Position numbers and translations under genes: made by a program | The notes under the pieces: generated by a model | The model's input: only the letters and a program-made list of their open reading frames with translations | Told to the model about the DNA's origin: nothing | Database searches by the model: none | Part shown: one piece after another, positions 12,040-22,788 of the stretch | Position numbering within the stretch: the first letter of the stretch is position 1 | Layout of the letters: each line of letters opens with the position of its first letter | NCBI GenBank assembly: GCA_003996215.1 | Contig: QJPP01001952.1 | Span: forward strand, 1 to 64,000 | Direction: 5' to 3' | DNA: 64,000 nt | From: Jaltomata sinuosa | Lineage: Eukaryota; Streptophyta; Magnoliopsida; Solanales; Solanaceae

Positions 12040-12995
12040 TGAGACTTTTCCATCTCCATGCGGTAATAAATAGAGATGTATAAATATCCTCGACGTCAGA
12101 CTCTACCATCTTACATGATATCATATATGAATATGCTGGATGCCAGACTTGGCATACTAATAATAATAATATCCTCAACATTAGACTCCGTCGTCTCACG
12201 CAATATTGGATACAAATATGCCAGGCTTGGCATAATAAGAAAGCAAATATATCTTCAACGTCAGACTCCACCGTCTTACGCGATGTTGGATATAAATATG
12301 CTGGATGCAAAACTTGGCATAATAATAAGGAAGAAAATACACCCACAACATCAGACTCCACCATCTCATGTGATATCGGATATAAATATGCTGAATGCCA
12401 GACTTAGCATACTAATAATAATATCCTCAATGGTAGACTCCACCGTCTCATGCGATATCGGATACAAATATGCCAGGCTTGGCATAATAGGGAAGCTAAT
12501 ATATCTTCAATGTCAGACTCTGCCATCTTATGTGATGTTGGATATAAATATGCTGGATGCCAGACTTGGAATAATAATAAGGAAGCAAATATATCCTCAA
12601 CGTCATACTCCACCGTCTTATGCGATATTGGATATAAATATGCTGGATGCCAGACTTGGCATAATAGGGAAGCAAATGTATCTTCAATGTCAGACTCTGT
12701 CACTTTACTCCATGTTGGCTATAAATATGCTGGATGCCAGACTTGGTATAATAATAAGGAAGAAAATACATCTTCAACGTCATACTCTACCATCTCACGT
12801 GATATAGGATATAAATATGCTAATTGCCAGACTTGGCATAATAGTGATGAAGCAAAGATATCCTCAATGTCAGACTCCACCGTCTCACGCGATATCAGAT
12901 ATAAATATGTTGAATACCAGACATGGCATAATAATGATGAAGCAAAGATATCCTAAACATCAGACTCTACCATCTTACACGATATAGGATATAAA
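12040..12995. repeat. Tandem array, 80-90-bp unit, about 11 copies, with higher-order structure
   Basis: The landmark AATATG recurs at 12130, 12215, 12295, 12385, 12467, 12547, 12637, 12724, 12814 and 12904. Three unit types can be told apart. C has CATACTAATAATAAT, A (80 bp) has GATACAAATATGCCAGGC, and B (90 bp) has ATAATAATAAGGAAG. The order is C-A-B, C-A-B, then A-like, B, and two D units with GTGATGAAGCAAAGATATCC or close. The open frames across it (12076-12807 and others on both strands) arise because the unit lacks stops in several frames; they are not genes. Confidence 0.92.
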
Positions 12996-13119
12996 TGCTT
13001 TTGGGTCGATCCCGCGAAGCAAATGCAACTTAAGGATGCCTCTGAATGTCATCCTCTTTGAAATCGGCCGGTAAAGGGACATAATATTCGAATCAAATAT
13101 ATTTACGGTATTAATGATG

Positions 13120-13245
13120 ATGGTCCTTGCGACATGGTCCTTGCGATATGGTCCTTGTGACATGGTCCTCATGACATGGTCCTTGCGGCATGGTCCTTGC
13201 GACATGGACCTGGTGACATGATCCTCGTGACATGGTCCTCGCGAT
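13120..13245. repeat. 14-bp tandem array, nine units in exact phase
   Basis: Nine consecutive units of the form ATGGTCCTTGCGAC fill exactly 126 bases with no length change; units differ by 1-4 substitutions. Unlike the two arrays to its left, there is no indel between units, suggesting recent expansion by slippage. No spacers, so not CRISPR-like. Confidence 0.95.
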
Positions 13246-13418
13246 ATGCAAATATGATGACGTTGATAATCATGCAATGACAAGTGTAGTAGTTGCTAAA
13301 AATATCACCTTTGATTTTTATATTGTCATGTCGACTCCTTTGTGAGCCTGCACTCAAGGCTAACGATTAGTAGACATAGGGTCACTCTTACTAGCGACCA
13401 CAGTCAATTTTGAAAAAC
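13246..13418. other. Unassigned spacer in the 3' region of O
   Basis: Non-coding and moderately A/T-rich. I see no repeat boundary, primer site or polypurine tract here that would mark an LTR start. Confidence 0.4.
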
Positions 13419-14003
13419 TTAAAAGATGACATTTATGAAGCAAATCAAAAAAAAATTCATTTCAAACGTGAATGAAATGGTTGTACCCATTTTTGGGGAC
13501 AACCACAAATACCATTTTCGAACATCGTCTGTTCGTGTGATTTCTGTCTTGCTGGTGATTGGCGGAGAATGTTGCCGATCTCTCATTTGGTATTCCAATT
13601 GAAGTTGACCCAAAATGTCTTGATAGTTTTGGGGACTCGAGGATGCTGTCAATCTCTCTTTATCTAGTATTTCCTGCGAACTACAAGAAAGTTTGTCAAT
13701 TCTAGGAGTTTTCACCTCTTTCGGCTTCTTCACACTGTTTTGGCTTTTCTCGCTGAATTTTGGGGCATCTGGTCTCATTGCTTTTCTTTGAACGCGTTGG
13801 ATAAAGAGGGACTTTCGTTGATTTATAACACACTTTTTAGGATGACCTGCATCCACTAAAAAATTATTAGTTTTTGGTGAAACTGATCTGTGTTGTCCTC
13901 CTTCGATCTTCTGCTCATTTCTTTGTTTTTCCTGGGTGCTTTCTACTCTTGAGTACTTGTCATCCTCGACTCCCGGGTCATGGTAGACATAATACAAAAC
14001 CAA
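13419..14003 (-). CDS. Uninterrupted 194-residue reading frame of unknown function in the O 3' region
   Basis: I do not recognise this. It is open for 585 bases while neighbouring gag and pol are full of stops. The product is hydrophilic and rich in Lys, Arg, Glu, Gln and Ser (for example KKPKEVKTPRIDKLSCSSQE in the middle), with a hydrophobic Phe/Ile-rich last 20 residues encoded by the T-rich end. There is no signal peptide or known catalytic motif. It lies downstream of pol on the same strand as O, a place where some plant LTR elements carry extra frames. It may equally be chance openness in non-coding DNA. The start is the first ATG (14003-14001) and has no independent support. Confidence 0.25.
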   Translation of the reverse strand: MVLYYVYHDPGVEDDKYSRVESTQEKQRNEQKIEGGQHRSVSPKTNNFLVDAGHPKKCVINQRKSLFIQRVQRKAMRPDAPKFSEKSQNSVKKPKEVKTPRIDKLSCSSQEILDKERLTASSSPQNYQDILGQLQLEYQMRDRQHSPPITSKTEITRTDDVRKWYLWLSPKMGTTISFTFEMNFFLICFINVIF

Positions 14004-14609
14004 ATTATAAAGGAGTAAAATTAATCTTTTGTAAATATTTTTTCAAGCAAGATCTTTGGAAAACAAAGATTTTGAAAAAGGATAGTTTGGAAAGGTCTTT
14101 GCCCGTCATATCATATGCTAGATCAATGAATGTCCTTTACTCGAGGCCTTTATATTTCTGACGTACTGCTGGCGGACTCTTGAGATACTTTGTCATCCTA
14201 GCTTGAGAGTTTAGAAATGTTCTTCCGAGAACTCTGCCATAGGTGGGAATGAATTCACCTCGAACTTTTCTATAGACGGGGATTTTGAAGTAAACTCTGA
14301 TCTCTCAGTGCTGGGGAATTTTTTGGATTTTGTTTCTAAACTCTTGAATGAAGTTTGGTGGAAATTTTGAGGTCCTCCTCAAAACTTCTTCCCCAGTTAA
14401 AGTTTCATGATGAATCCTATTCCATTGATAAGAGGTTAGAGACTCTGTGGGATTTATGAGATTCTTTCTCGAGATTCACTTTAGTTGCTCTTCAGCACAT
14501 TCTGTATTCTGACTTGCTTGGAGAAGATCTTCGCCTTCTAAATTTTTAAGATTCCTTTCTCAAAAATTTTACCCCAGTTTCCATTTCCTAGGTGATATGA
14601 CCAAACAGT
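14004..14609. other. Unassigned DNA in the 3' region of O
   Basis: No coding similarity or internal repeat seen. The short frames on both strands here are not supported. It connects the unknown frame to the 102-bp array. Confidence 0.4.
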
Positions 14610-14990
14610 TGTGGAGCCTACGTATCCCGTTGAGGTAGGAATCAGGTCAAACACAGTTCCCACACTCATAGTGGGAGAATGTTGGAAATAAATAAAGGGG
14701 TGACTGAAGCCAACAAAAGCCACCTACATATCTCATTCTTGAGAATTTAGGTCAAACGTAGTTCATAGATAGAAAGGGGAAAGATAGATTTTCCTAAGGG
14801 GTTTACCCAAGCCAACACAAGATGCCAATGTATCTCATTTTTGAGAATTCAGGTCAAACGTAGTTCGTAAATAAAAAGGGGAAAGATAGATTTTCCTAAG
14901 GGTTTGAACGAAGGTGACACAGGCCACCTACGTATCTCATTCTTGAGAATTCAGGTAAAATGTAGTTCGTAAAAAAGAGGATAGGGAAAT
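14610..14990. repeat. Tandem array, about 102-bp unit, 3 to 4 copies
   Basis: The block TCTCATTCTTGAGAATT, followed by AGGTCAAACGTAGTTC, recurs at 14731, 14833 and 14935 (period 102). A more diverged copy lies at about 14616 ('ctacgtatcccgttgaggtagg'). Each unit also has GAAAGATAGATTTTCCTAAG. It lies just downstream of the pol end of O, on the minus strand. I recall the 'cctacgtatc' core as common in Ogre-type elements. Confidence 0.85.
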
Positions 14991-15023
14991 TTTAAGCTTT
15001 TACTAAGCGCAAAACGATTACAA

Positions 15024-15645
15024 TTAGAAAACGCAATTACAGGGAAAGAAATAGGAGGAAAAGGAACTATTTTCAGGCGTAGTGTCTCTTTGCAACATTA
15101 AAGTTGCTATAGTCTTTGGCAATACTTGATCATCCATCTCGAACAAATTCAAAGCTCCTCCAGATAGCACTTTTTTGACAATGTACAGTCCTTGCAGATT
15201 TGGTGCGAACTTTTCTTTGTCTTATGGGAGGGAAGGATTAACTGTCCATTCCCTGGATACAATTATGGATTCACCAATAAATTTTGGGAGATGATGTTTA
15301 TGCTCATTATCATCCTATTATTGTTGTACCAGTCAAAGATGTTGATGTATGGCTTGAGCGGACTGATAAGTTCTTTCTTTTGAGCCTTTGACAAATGAAC
15401 AACAATGCTGATTTCTTTGACTTGATCATCATCTTCCAGATTAACTACCTTAATCTTTTCTTGGTAGGGCCTTTCCTGGTTATCAAAATCCTTTTACTCT
15501 TTGGTTAGTCATTCAAGGACCTTGATGTCTTCAACATGCCCTTCGGCCCCAATATCATATTCTCTGGCTTGTTCATTCAGATCTTGGCATGACATGACAT
15601 TAGCAGGTTTTAAGTTATTATTACTGAAACCATAAACAAAACAAG
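15024..15645 (-). pseudogene. O pol remnant: start of the RT region joined to the end of integrase
   Basis: Reading on the minus strand, 15640-15245 gives the region just before Ogre-type reverse transcriptase, including KKELISPLKPYINIFDW. From about 15222 the sequence instead reads DKEKFAPNLQGLYIV and KKVLSGGALNLFEMDDQ, which is the integrase C-terminus of this lineage, ending at a TAA at 15024-15026. Everything normally between (RT catalytic core, RNase H, integrase core, several kilobases) is missing. Stops and a frame change lie near the junction (15222-15245). One internal deletion explains the layout; a crossover between short repeats is possible but not demonstrated. Confidence 0.75.
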
Positions 15646-16289
15646 TTATATGGTACCAAGTAAATAAGATAAACAACAAAGGTTTTCAAAATATGGGAGG
15701 CTTTCATTGAAATCCAAAAATATTTGCAAACTATGGCTATAACCCGCATGAAAGCGGATCTGTGCCTTTTGGAAAATGGTAAAATAGTATGAGGAAATTG
15801 AAACATAAAGGGTGGGTCATGGAGCCTCATCCGGACAATCACCAATTTCTCATAAAATAGAGTCTTTGTCTACCCAGCTGAGTGGAGAGGTATGAGGAGT
15901 GGAGAGTCATGAGGGGAATTGAGACCCAGTGCTGCAACTATTTGCCAGGCCTAGCATCCCTGATCATGGCTTCTTTGAGGAACATATCTCTTATTCTATC
16001 CTCTAACCCATCTCTTGGGGGACCAATTCGCACTAGGAATGACTAATATAAGTGAGGTAGCAGTTTTGGCAGTCCTGACTACTTTTTCTCTTCGACTTTT
16101 GCCTTATCCTCTCAGTCTATGTACCCTAAGTCATGCCTGGTTAGCTGCCCAGGGATGCTTACAAGTTCATTCATACCATCCGAATTTTTTCCCAGCGCGA
16201 AGCCTTGCTCGTATCTTCTTCTCAGCATCATAGTCGTGAGCATCTTATAGAGAGGCGACACTAAATTTTTAAGAGAGAGATCTTCTCAG
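15646..16289 (-). pseudogene. O pol linker between protease and RT, decayed
   Basis: On the minus strand, 16250-16120 still reads GMNELVSIPGQLTRHDLG, the end of the protease-proximal conserved block. Below that, frames are broken by many stops. It connects protease to the RT start in the expected order, so I place it inside pol. No catalytic motif belongs here in this lineage. Confidence 0.6.
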
Positions 16290-16900
16290 GTGGCATTGAC
16301 GATCTCTATGGTGTAGAAATCGCTTCCCCTCTGGAGTTCTTCAATCACAAGGACATAACCATTAGGGAGGCTTAGGTGACTCCCTTCATCGTGAATCACT
16401 ACCTCAGGCTCCTCCCAGATAAACTTTACCATTTGATGCAAAATTGACGGCACGACTCCAGCTCTGTGGATTCATGGTCTCTCCAAAAGTAAGTTATAGC
16501 TGGTGGTAATATCCATGACTTGAAATTTTGTACGGAACTCGGCAGGTACCATTTGGATGTATAGGCTGACCTCCCCGATTGTGTCTCTTTGACCGCCATC
16601 AAAGGCTCTCACATTGATCCTGCTCTGGCGAACCTTTCCTGGATCATAGTCTAGCTAAGTGAGTGTGGAAAACAGGTAAATATTTAGACCTGAACAATCT
16701 TCAATCAAAACTACGTTTATAATATTCTCTTGAAATTTGACAGTGACGTGCAAGGCCGTGTTGCGCATTAACCCTTCAAAGGGTAGTTCAGGAATACTCA
16801 AAGTAGATGTAGCTTTTTTTGGCATTTCCTGCATTTTAGGGCTAACCGGTGCTATTGCCTTGCTTATAACCCGCTCTTCATCGACCTCTATCATGTTAAC
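16290..16900 (-). pseudogene. O aspartic protease region, broken
   Basis: The minus strand reads ALHVTVKFQ, then VLIEDCSGLNI at about 16705-16673. In Ogre/Tat proteases this place carries D-[ND]-G-S, so the catalytic Asp is replaced by Glu and the Gly by Cys. Downstream come QMVPAEFRTKFQVMDITTSY, NLLLERP, a TGA stop replacing the expected Trp, and PSILHQMVKFIWEEPE, the conserved block that follows the protease in this lineage. More stops follow near 16290. Inactive. Confidence 0.8.
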
Positions 16901-16934
16901 AGTGACTCCTTCATGATTTGAGAATAGGTTATTA

Positions 16935-18689
16935 TTAACATTTGTCGGTTTCAGCTAACTGGGTGAAAGTTCGAGGAACTTTTTTTCCCGAATTCGAACC
17001 AGGGAGATTTGATTTGGCGGGAGAGGTAACCTGGTAATTATTTTGGTTCTCGAGAGCCTTTTGATACACTTGGAAGTTTTGGGGAGGAGCTTGGTAAATG
17101 GGCTGCATATTTAGTTGTGGAGTTTTGTGAATGGGTTGCAAGTTTTGTTGTGGAGCTTGGTAAATGGGTTGAGAATAGAAAACATGTTGAGCATTTTATG
17201 GAGACGGGGGAGGGGTTATTGGAATAAGTGATTTTTTATAGTTGGCTCCGAAGGGTTTCTTTGGTTTCATGGTAGGACTGGATACTGAAGATACCTCTTC
17301 CCTCTTCTTCTTGGGAAATCCCTCCGATCTTTAGAATGTCGAGGCTTTAGTAATCTTGCCACTATGAAGACCCTCTTCGACAATTTCACCGATCTTTACT
17401 AAGTCAACAAATTTTGCTTTAACTGCTAATATCATTTTGTCATAGAATTCCGATTCCTGAGAGCGTATAAATACTACACTTATCTCCTCTTCGGTCATAG
17501 GAGGCTAAACTCTCGCCGCCTCTTTTCTCCACCGATAGGCATAGTCTCTGAAATCCTCATTCATTTTCTGCCTGATACGCCCTAGAGAATATCGATCTGG
17601 GATGACTTCCACATTGTATGCAATCCTTTGGGTAAAGTCTCAGGCCAGATCACTCCATCTAGACAACTTCTTTAGTTTTTGAGTGGTGAACCACTCCAAA
17701 GCCTACCCACTCAGACTCCGACTGAACATTCTCATCAATAAGGCGTCATTCTTCCTTGCGTCGACCATTTGGTCGCAATAGCTTCTCAAATGAGCCTCGG
17801 GACTCCCAACACCATTGAAGGTCTCAAACTTGGGAATCTTGAATCCGTCTGGCATGTACATCTCCGGATGGATACAAAGATCATCGTAGTCATAGACTTT
17901 CTCATAAGATGGTCCTCAAAACTCCTTGATCCTGGATATCTCCTCTTTTATCTGTGAAATGTCATAATCATGCTTCTTCTTTGTGACCCTCAACTCTTTC
18001 TCCTTCTCCTCGTAGTGGTCAAGTTTGAGGCTTTCTGGGATGGCAGTATATGGCTCTACCATAGCATGAAAGGTAGGAGGTGGCATATTTTGGATAGGTG
18101 GATGTTGGGCTTGTTGAATGGCATTTAGGTATGTGGGGGTATAGTTATGCGAGTTAGTGACATTGGGATGGTTATTTTCTGAGTTGTAGGTGTTTGGTGG
18201 CGTATTTCGGTAATTTGGAGGGCGATTATGTGGATTGTAGGGGTTACTATTTTTGTTAGTGTGCTGGATAGGAGAAATGTGGATTTGATATGAGGACCCT
18301 ATATGGGGAGGGTTATTGGAGAGAGGTTCATTGGAAGGTCTAGGTGCGGAGGTGAGAGGGATATTCCCTGGATGATTTTTGGTTAACGAATAATTGAGAA
18401 GAGGCATTTGAAGAGGGATTTGGGAGTTACCCAGTGTTGGGATATTAGCGGCAATAGCCAAGCTAGCCATGTCCTTGTCTTTCTGCACGACTTCTTGCAT
18501 CTTCTCTAGCTTCTTTGCCAGTTCGGCAATCATTTCACTCTGTTCATCGATAACATTATCCCTCATAGACAAGGCGTTCTCTTCTTCACTATCCGTAATT
18601 TTACCCTTAGCAAAGTGAGGGCTAGAGGAGGAATCTATTTGTGCCATTGAACGGGTGAAGTAGGGATGTTCAGCCCGTTTTGTCAACAT
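16935..18689 (-). pseudogene. O gag, five in-frame stops
   Basis: One reading frame runs from the ATG at 18689 through stops at 17918-17916, 17705-17703, 17642-17640, 17517-17515 and 17333-17331. N-terminal third: acidic, with a likely coiled coil (SEMIAELAKKLEKMQEVVQK), then a long Asn/Pro-rich low-complexity stretch (about residues 95-205), then a charged helix. After the first stop comes the conserved gag core: PKFETFNGVGSPEAHL, a MFSRSLSG stretch and WRKEAARV. It ends in a Pro/Gln-rich linker and RTFTQLAE, which leads into the protease. The 257-residue open part (18689-17916) is the longest frame in O. No zinc knuckle is seen. Confidence 0.82.
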
Positions 18690-20111
18690 AACTTAGTTTT
18701 TATTACCTGTTGAAGTGAAAAATAACTCAAAGGCTGATATGTTAGATTCCGTTAGCAATAAACAATACAAGATATTTAACTAGAAATAAACACATAAAAG
18801 TTGCTTTTCATCAAGGCGAATTGATCCACGGGTATTTATTAACTCGAGGATTTGATGGAAAGAATTTGCCAATCGATTTTGGATAGGTAGATTCTATCAG
18901 GAGAGTTGACTTGTCGAGTCTTCATATTCTGATACTTGTTTTCTAGAACTTGATGTGTCTTCTGAACTCTTTGGTATCTCTGTCAAAGTGGGAAAATAAA
19001 AATTTCTTAAGGATAGGGGCCAGGCCTTGGAAGGATATAGTTCGGATATTGTAAGTTTCTTTTCTGAACAAGACTTAAAAGGGTTTTAAAAAGTCTTTGG
19101 ATTTTTTCTGGGAAAATTTGAAGAACTCCAAAAGAGATTTTGGTTGGACTCTGCACGGTGGGCTTTTATCTTGCCTATGGGTTCTAAAAATATAGGAGTG
19201 GATCAATTCACCTTTGATTTGATAAACAAACATAAGCACGAAAGACAATTATATGACATAAAAGTTCATAGCACGTCCTATACGAATATGTGACCTTTTC
19301 ATGCCAAAGGCAAGCCTAAGGAATTGAAGGATATGTAATGTCATTTTGTAAATGTTCCATTTCCCCAAGAATATATTTATAAATATTAATTTTGAAATGG
19401 GGATGCAAAAATAGGGAAAAAGGAATGTACATCAAAATCAGTCCCGTGCAGAGGTACAATCCTAAACTAGGCCACCGTGGCTGGTCCTTCGTTCTCAAAC
19501 TTCTTGGACTTCTTGCAAATCCGAACGCCTTTCGAATGGAAATCTTCCATTGATAATGAAGAAGTATCTAAAAGTTCCCAACCCCGGGGGTCAATGGTTC
19601 GTACAACCCGATATAACATCCTTCTACTAAACACATAGGGGATGATTGTTCTTTCAGGCCGTGGGCCTTTTCGAACACAAAGTTGTCTTACTAATGGACT
19701 CGATACCCCTTGCATACAAGATCAACTTAGGTCAATGCCTAAGAAAGGGATTTTGTTTCGCTCTATCCTGGGTTTACTAGAATAGGTTTCAAAATTGACC
19801 GGGAACCCGGGCGGACAACCACGGGCTAAAACAACAAGTGACCGTTAACCGACCGTGGGTCAACTACTTCACTACTCTATTTTGAGAAATTGTGTTTTTG
19901 GTATGAATGATTGGAAATACTTGCATAATCATATTTTTACCTATAATTCAATCTAATGCTTTGCCAAGAGAGGTAGAAGATGCCATGAATAGTTTATAAT
20001 TGCGGAAAAATAAATAAGTAAAGAAAGCAATAAAGTTACTAATTATTACAATCTGAATAGTTAGTCAAATAAGTTAATTCCAAATAATAAGGTTAGAACC
20101 TAGTTGAATTA
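18690..20111 (-). other. Leader between the primer site and gag of O
   Basis: A non-coding leader of about 1.4 kb. The small minus frames at 19715-19467 and 19498-19316 match nothing I recognise and lack supporting features. Some Ogre elements carry an extra frame upstream of gag; no clear counterpart is visible here. Confidence 0.5.
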
Positions 20112-20129
20112 TCCCCAGCGGAGTCGTCA
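20112..20129 (-). other. Primer-binding site of O (tRNA-Arg type)
   Basis: On the minus strand TGACGACTCCGCTGGGGA. It differs by a single G-to-A from the TGGCGACTCCGCTGGGGA site that I recall from Ogre-type elements primed by tRNA-Arg. It lies 1.4 kb upstream of the gag start and marks the inner edge of the 5' LTR at about 20130. Confidence 0.75.
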
Positions 20130-22780
20130 TTTTTATTTTCGAGAAAAATGGTTTTGTTGTTTTGACTTTTTGAAAGTTCGTTTCAAAAACTATGTTAAAG
20201 TTTCAAAATGTTTTCAAATAAAAGCAAGAGTCGCCACTTAGTTTTATAAAAAGGAAAACCAAGAAAAACTTATAAAAATTTTGAAGTCTAAAATATATAA
20301 AGACTTAGAAAAATTCTGAGATTAAGAGTAAGAGGTCCCTATTAATATCCCTAGAAGGTTCAAAGCACTTGGGATATCCGCTAACTTGCGGTTATCCGAA
20401 CTTGTTTGAAAATAACTTGTTTGACTAAATTTTAAAAAGATCTTGTATTTGATCTAACATGATAGAAATTTTTTTGATAAGTCAATGATTTTGATTAAAA
20501 ATATATGAACCAGACGTAATGTTTGGAAATGGATAAGGATTCCGAAAGAAATGGTCGAATTTCATTTGAAAGGACAAGTAAAACCTTTGCATTCTAATGG
20601 TAGAAAAATATTCTTTTCTTTTTTCATACGAAAGCAGGTATAAAGAAGTAAAGAATTTAAACAAACGTGGTTCTTCTTTTGGAGAAGTTCTACTAAATTA
20701 AAAGTTAGTCCCAATTAATACAATAATAATAAACTAAACTACACAATAAAGAGTTAAGGGAAAGAAAAATTAATTAAGCCTTTGGCTCAATTAAAACCAT
20801 GTCCTAATTTATAATTTTTGGGCTTTCGTCCCACTTTCACTGCATCTTTGGACTTTAGTACAATTTTCCCTTAACTTTTCCCATCTTTTGGGCTGCTGGT
20901 ACTGCTCAAATTTCATGGGCTTTAGCACATTTTTATGCTGCCGCTGCGATGTTGGGTTTTAGGCCAAGTTTCTTGCTTTCTTCAGCCTGTATGCTTGCTT
21001 TCTAACTGATGAGATTTGACTCAATAAGTTTGTTGCGCTATGCCTCAACAAAGGGTATGCGATGGAAGGATGAGTCTCGGGTACTTGGAATGTTCATGTA
21101 AACAAAGAAATGATAAGAATTAGCTTATGGCAAGCAAGAGAAATCTCAACTATTTATAAAGAAGGAACAAGCATTTCAAAGTAACAAATTTTTACACAGA
21201 AAACACTTATGGAATCAATAAAACAGAGTAATTCACCACACATTTTTCTTTATGGAGCAAAAGAAAACCAGGTAAATATACTCGAGCCTCTTTTTTAAGA
21301 ACTTGATTAGTAACAATTCTATTCTCATTTAAACATAATAAACCTGATCATTATGCCTTATCTAGTCTCAAATTGATTTTAAAAAAAGTTTCTACAGTAT
21401 TATCTTTAACCCGTTTCAAACAGAAAAGTTCATGTTCACATTCATAAGCAAATAGTTATAAACCGAAATCTTAATCATTTTAGAAAACTTGAGCCAAAAA
21501 ATGATCTTTTCAGCGATAAGTTAGATAAAAGGAAGCAAGGAGGACTCTAACTAAACTTATGCTTATTCATGATAATCAAACATCCATAAACATTTCAACT
21601 ACTAATAGTAGAGTTGTTATCTGAATACTATTAGCTAATGCATTGGGTTAATCAAATCACAACTGGTACCAGTAGACCATTTATATTGGATGAAAGAATT
21701 ACCCACACACACAATCGCATGGCTTTCAACTTAATGACACTCTTTGAGACTCACAAATTCGGAGATAATAAAAAAAATCGTACTCAGCTATCATGTTGCA
21801 ATTCTTAATATAAATGGGTTGTTTTAGAACAACAAATAGACAATGACTATACTCTTAATACTCATTCACTTATGTTTGTACTTAGAAAACAAAACATAGA
21901 GACGAAAAGAATGCATTTAGACCAAAAATAAATCATTGCTGATTGTTTTCAAGTATGAGAAGAGAAATAACTCTCCTAAACAAATATTATCCATCTCTTA
22001 ACAAGGTGGGAACTTATATACATGGACTCTTACGAGTAAAATGAGATCACACCATATTTTCACATCGTTATTCATGCCCATAACTAAAAGGGTAGTGTAT
22101 CAAAGCTAGGTTTCAAGACTCTAACTTGGAAAAACACATTCAATTTTCGAGTAAAGGAGTTTGATATTACGCGTGATTAGACAGTGAGACTTTTACGATC
22201 AAGTTTTTATTTGTTACAACCTTTGGCTCTATGGGAGAAGCTAAAGAGCCTTCCCAAAGGCCAAACCAATTCTTCCATGAGTTTTACTTCATATTGATAA
22301 TCAAGAAGACCTTCGTGAAGAATTCGTTTCACAAAAACACAAAGCAATACTAACAAAAACATACAAATAGTCATGAAGACTAGCCATATCAGCTAAGATT
22401 TTGGCAATTTAAACAAACAACATTCTCAACCGATGAAGCAGACTCTAATATTTCACTAAATTCTTACATGATACCAAATATCATCAAACAAGACCAGCCC
22501 AAAAGTTTTCCAATAGTAAATTTCTACATGGTATCCCTCAAATACAGAAAGAAAGAAGAAGAGTGTAAAGGTGAAGTGTTTACCTTTTTCGGAGTAGCAA
22601 ATGGGACCTCGAGCTTTGCCATAATCTCTCTTACACCCATACGAATTAACAATGATTTTTCCGGAGTTTTTGATCTTTCATTTTCTGAAACTTTTGATCT
22701 TTCCGAGTTCTAGAGAGTGGTTCTCCAAAAAAGAAACTCTAGATCCAAAAGCCAGCCCCTATTCTTGTACACCCTTGTGG

Positions 22781-22788
22781 TTTATATA
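22781..22788 (-). promoter_or_regulatory. TATA box in the 5' LTR of O
   Basis: The minus strand reads TTCCCTATATAAACCAC, a near-ideal plant TATA box (TATATAAA). Transcription would start about 30 bases below, near 22755, and run towards the primer site and gag. Context and strand agree; there is no expression evidence. Confidence 0.55.

Noticed and set aside
12076..12807. 243-residue + strand frame and overlapping minus frames
   Set aside because: They lie wholly inside the 80-90-bp tandem array. The unit happens to lack stops in several frames, and the peptide merely repeats with the array.
13120..13245. CRISPR-like array
   Set aside because: Units are contiguous with no spacers, in a plant-type repeat context.
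13997..20129. A 3' LTR of O near 13.3-14.0 kb
   Set aside because: I compared the region by eye with the start and end of 20130-24002 and saw no shared sequence or polypurine tract; the 3' LTR is probably beyond E1, outside the window.
22468..22713. + strand 81-residue frame as a gene
   Set aside because: It lies antisense within the O LTR around the inferred transcription start, without homology or context.
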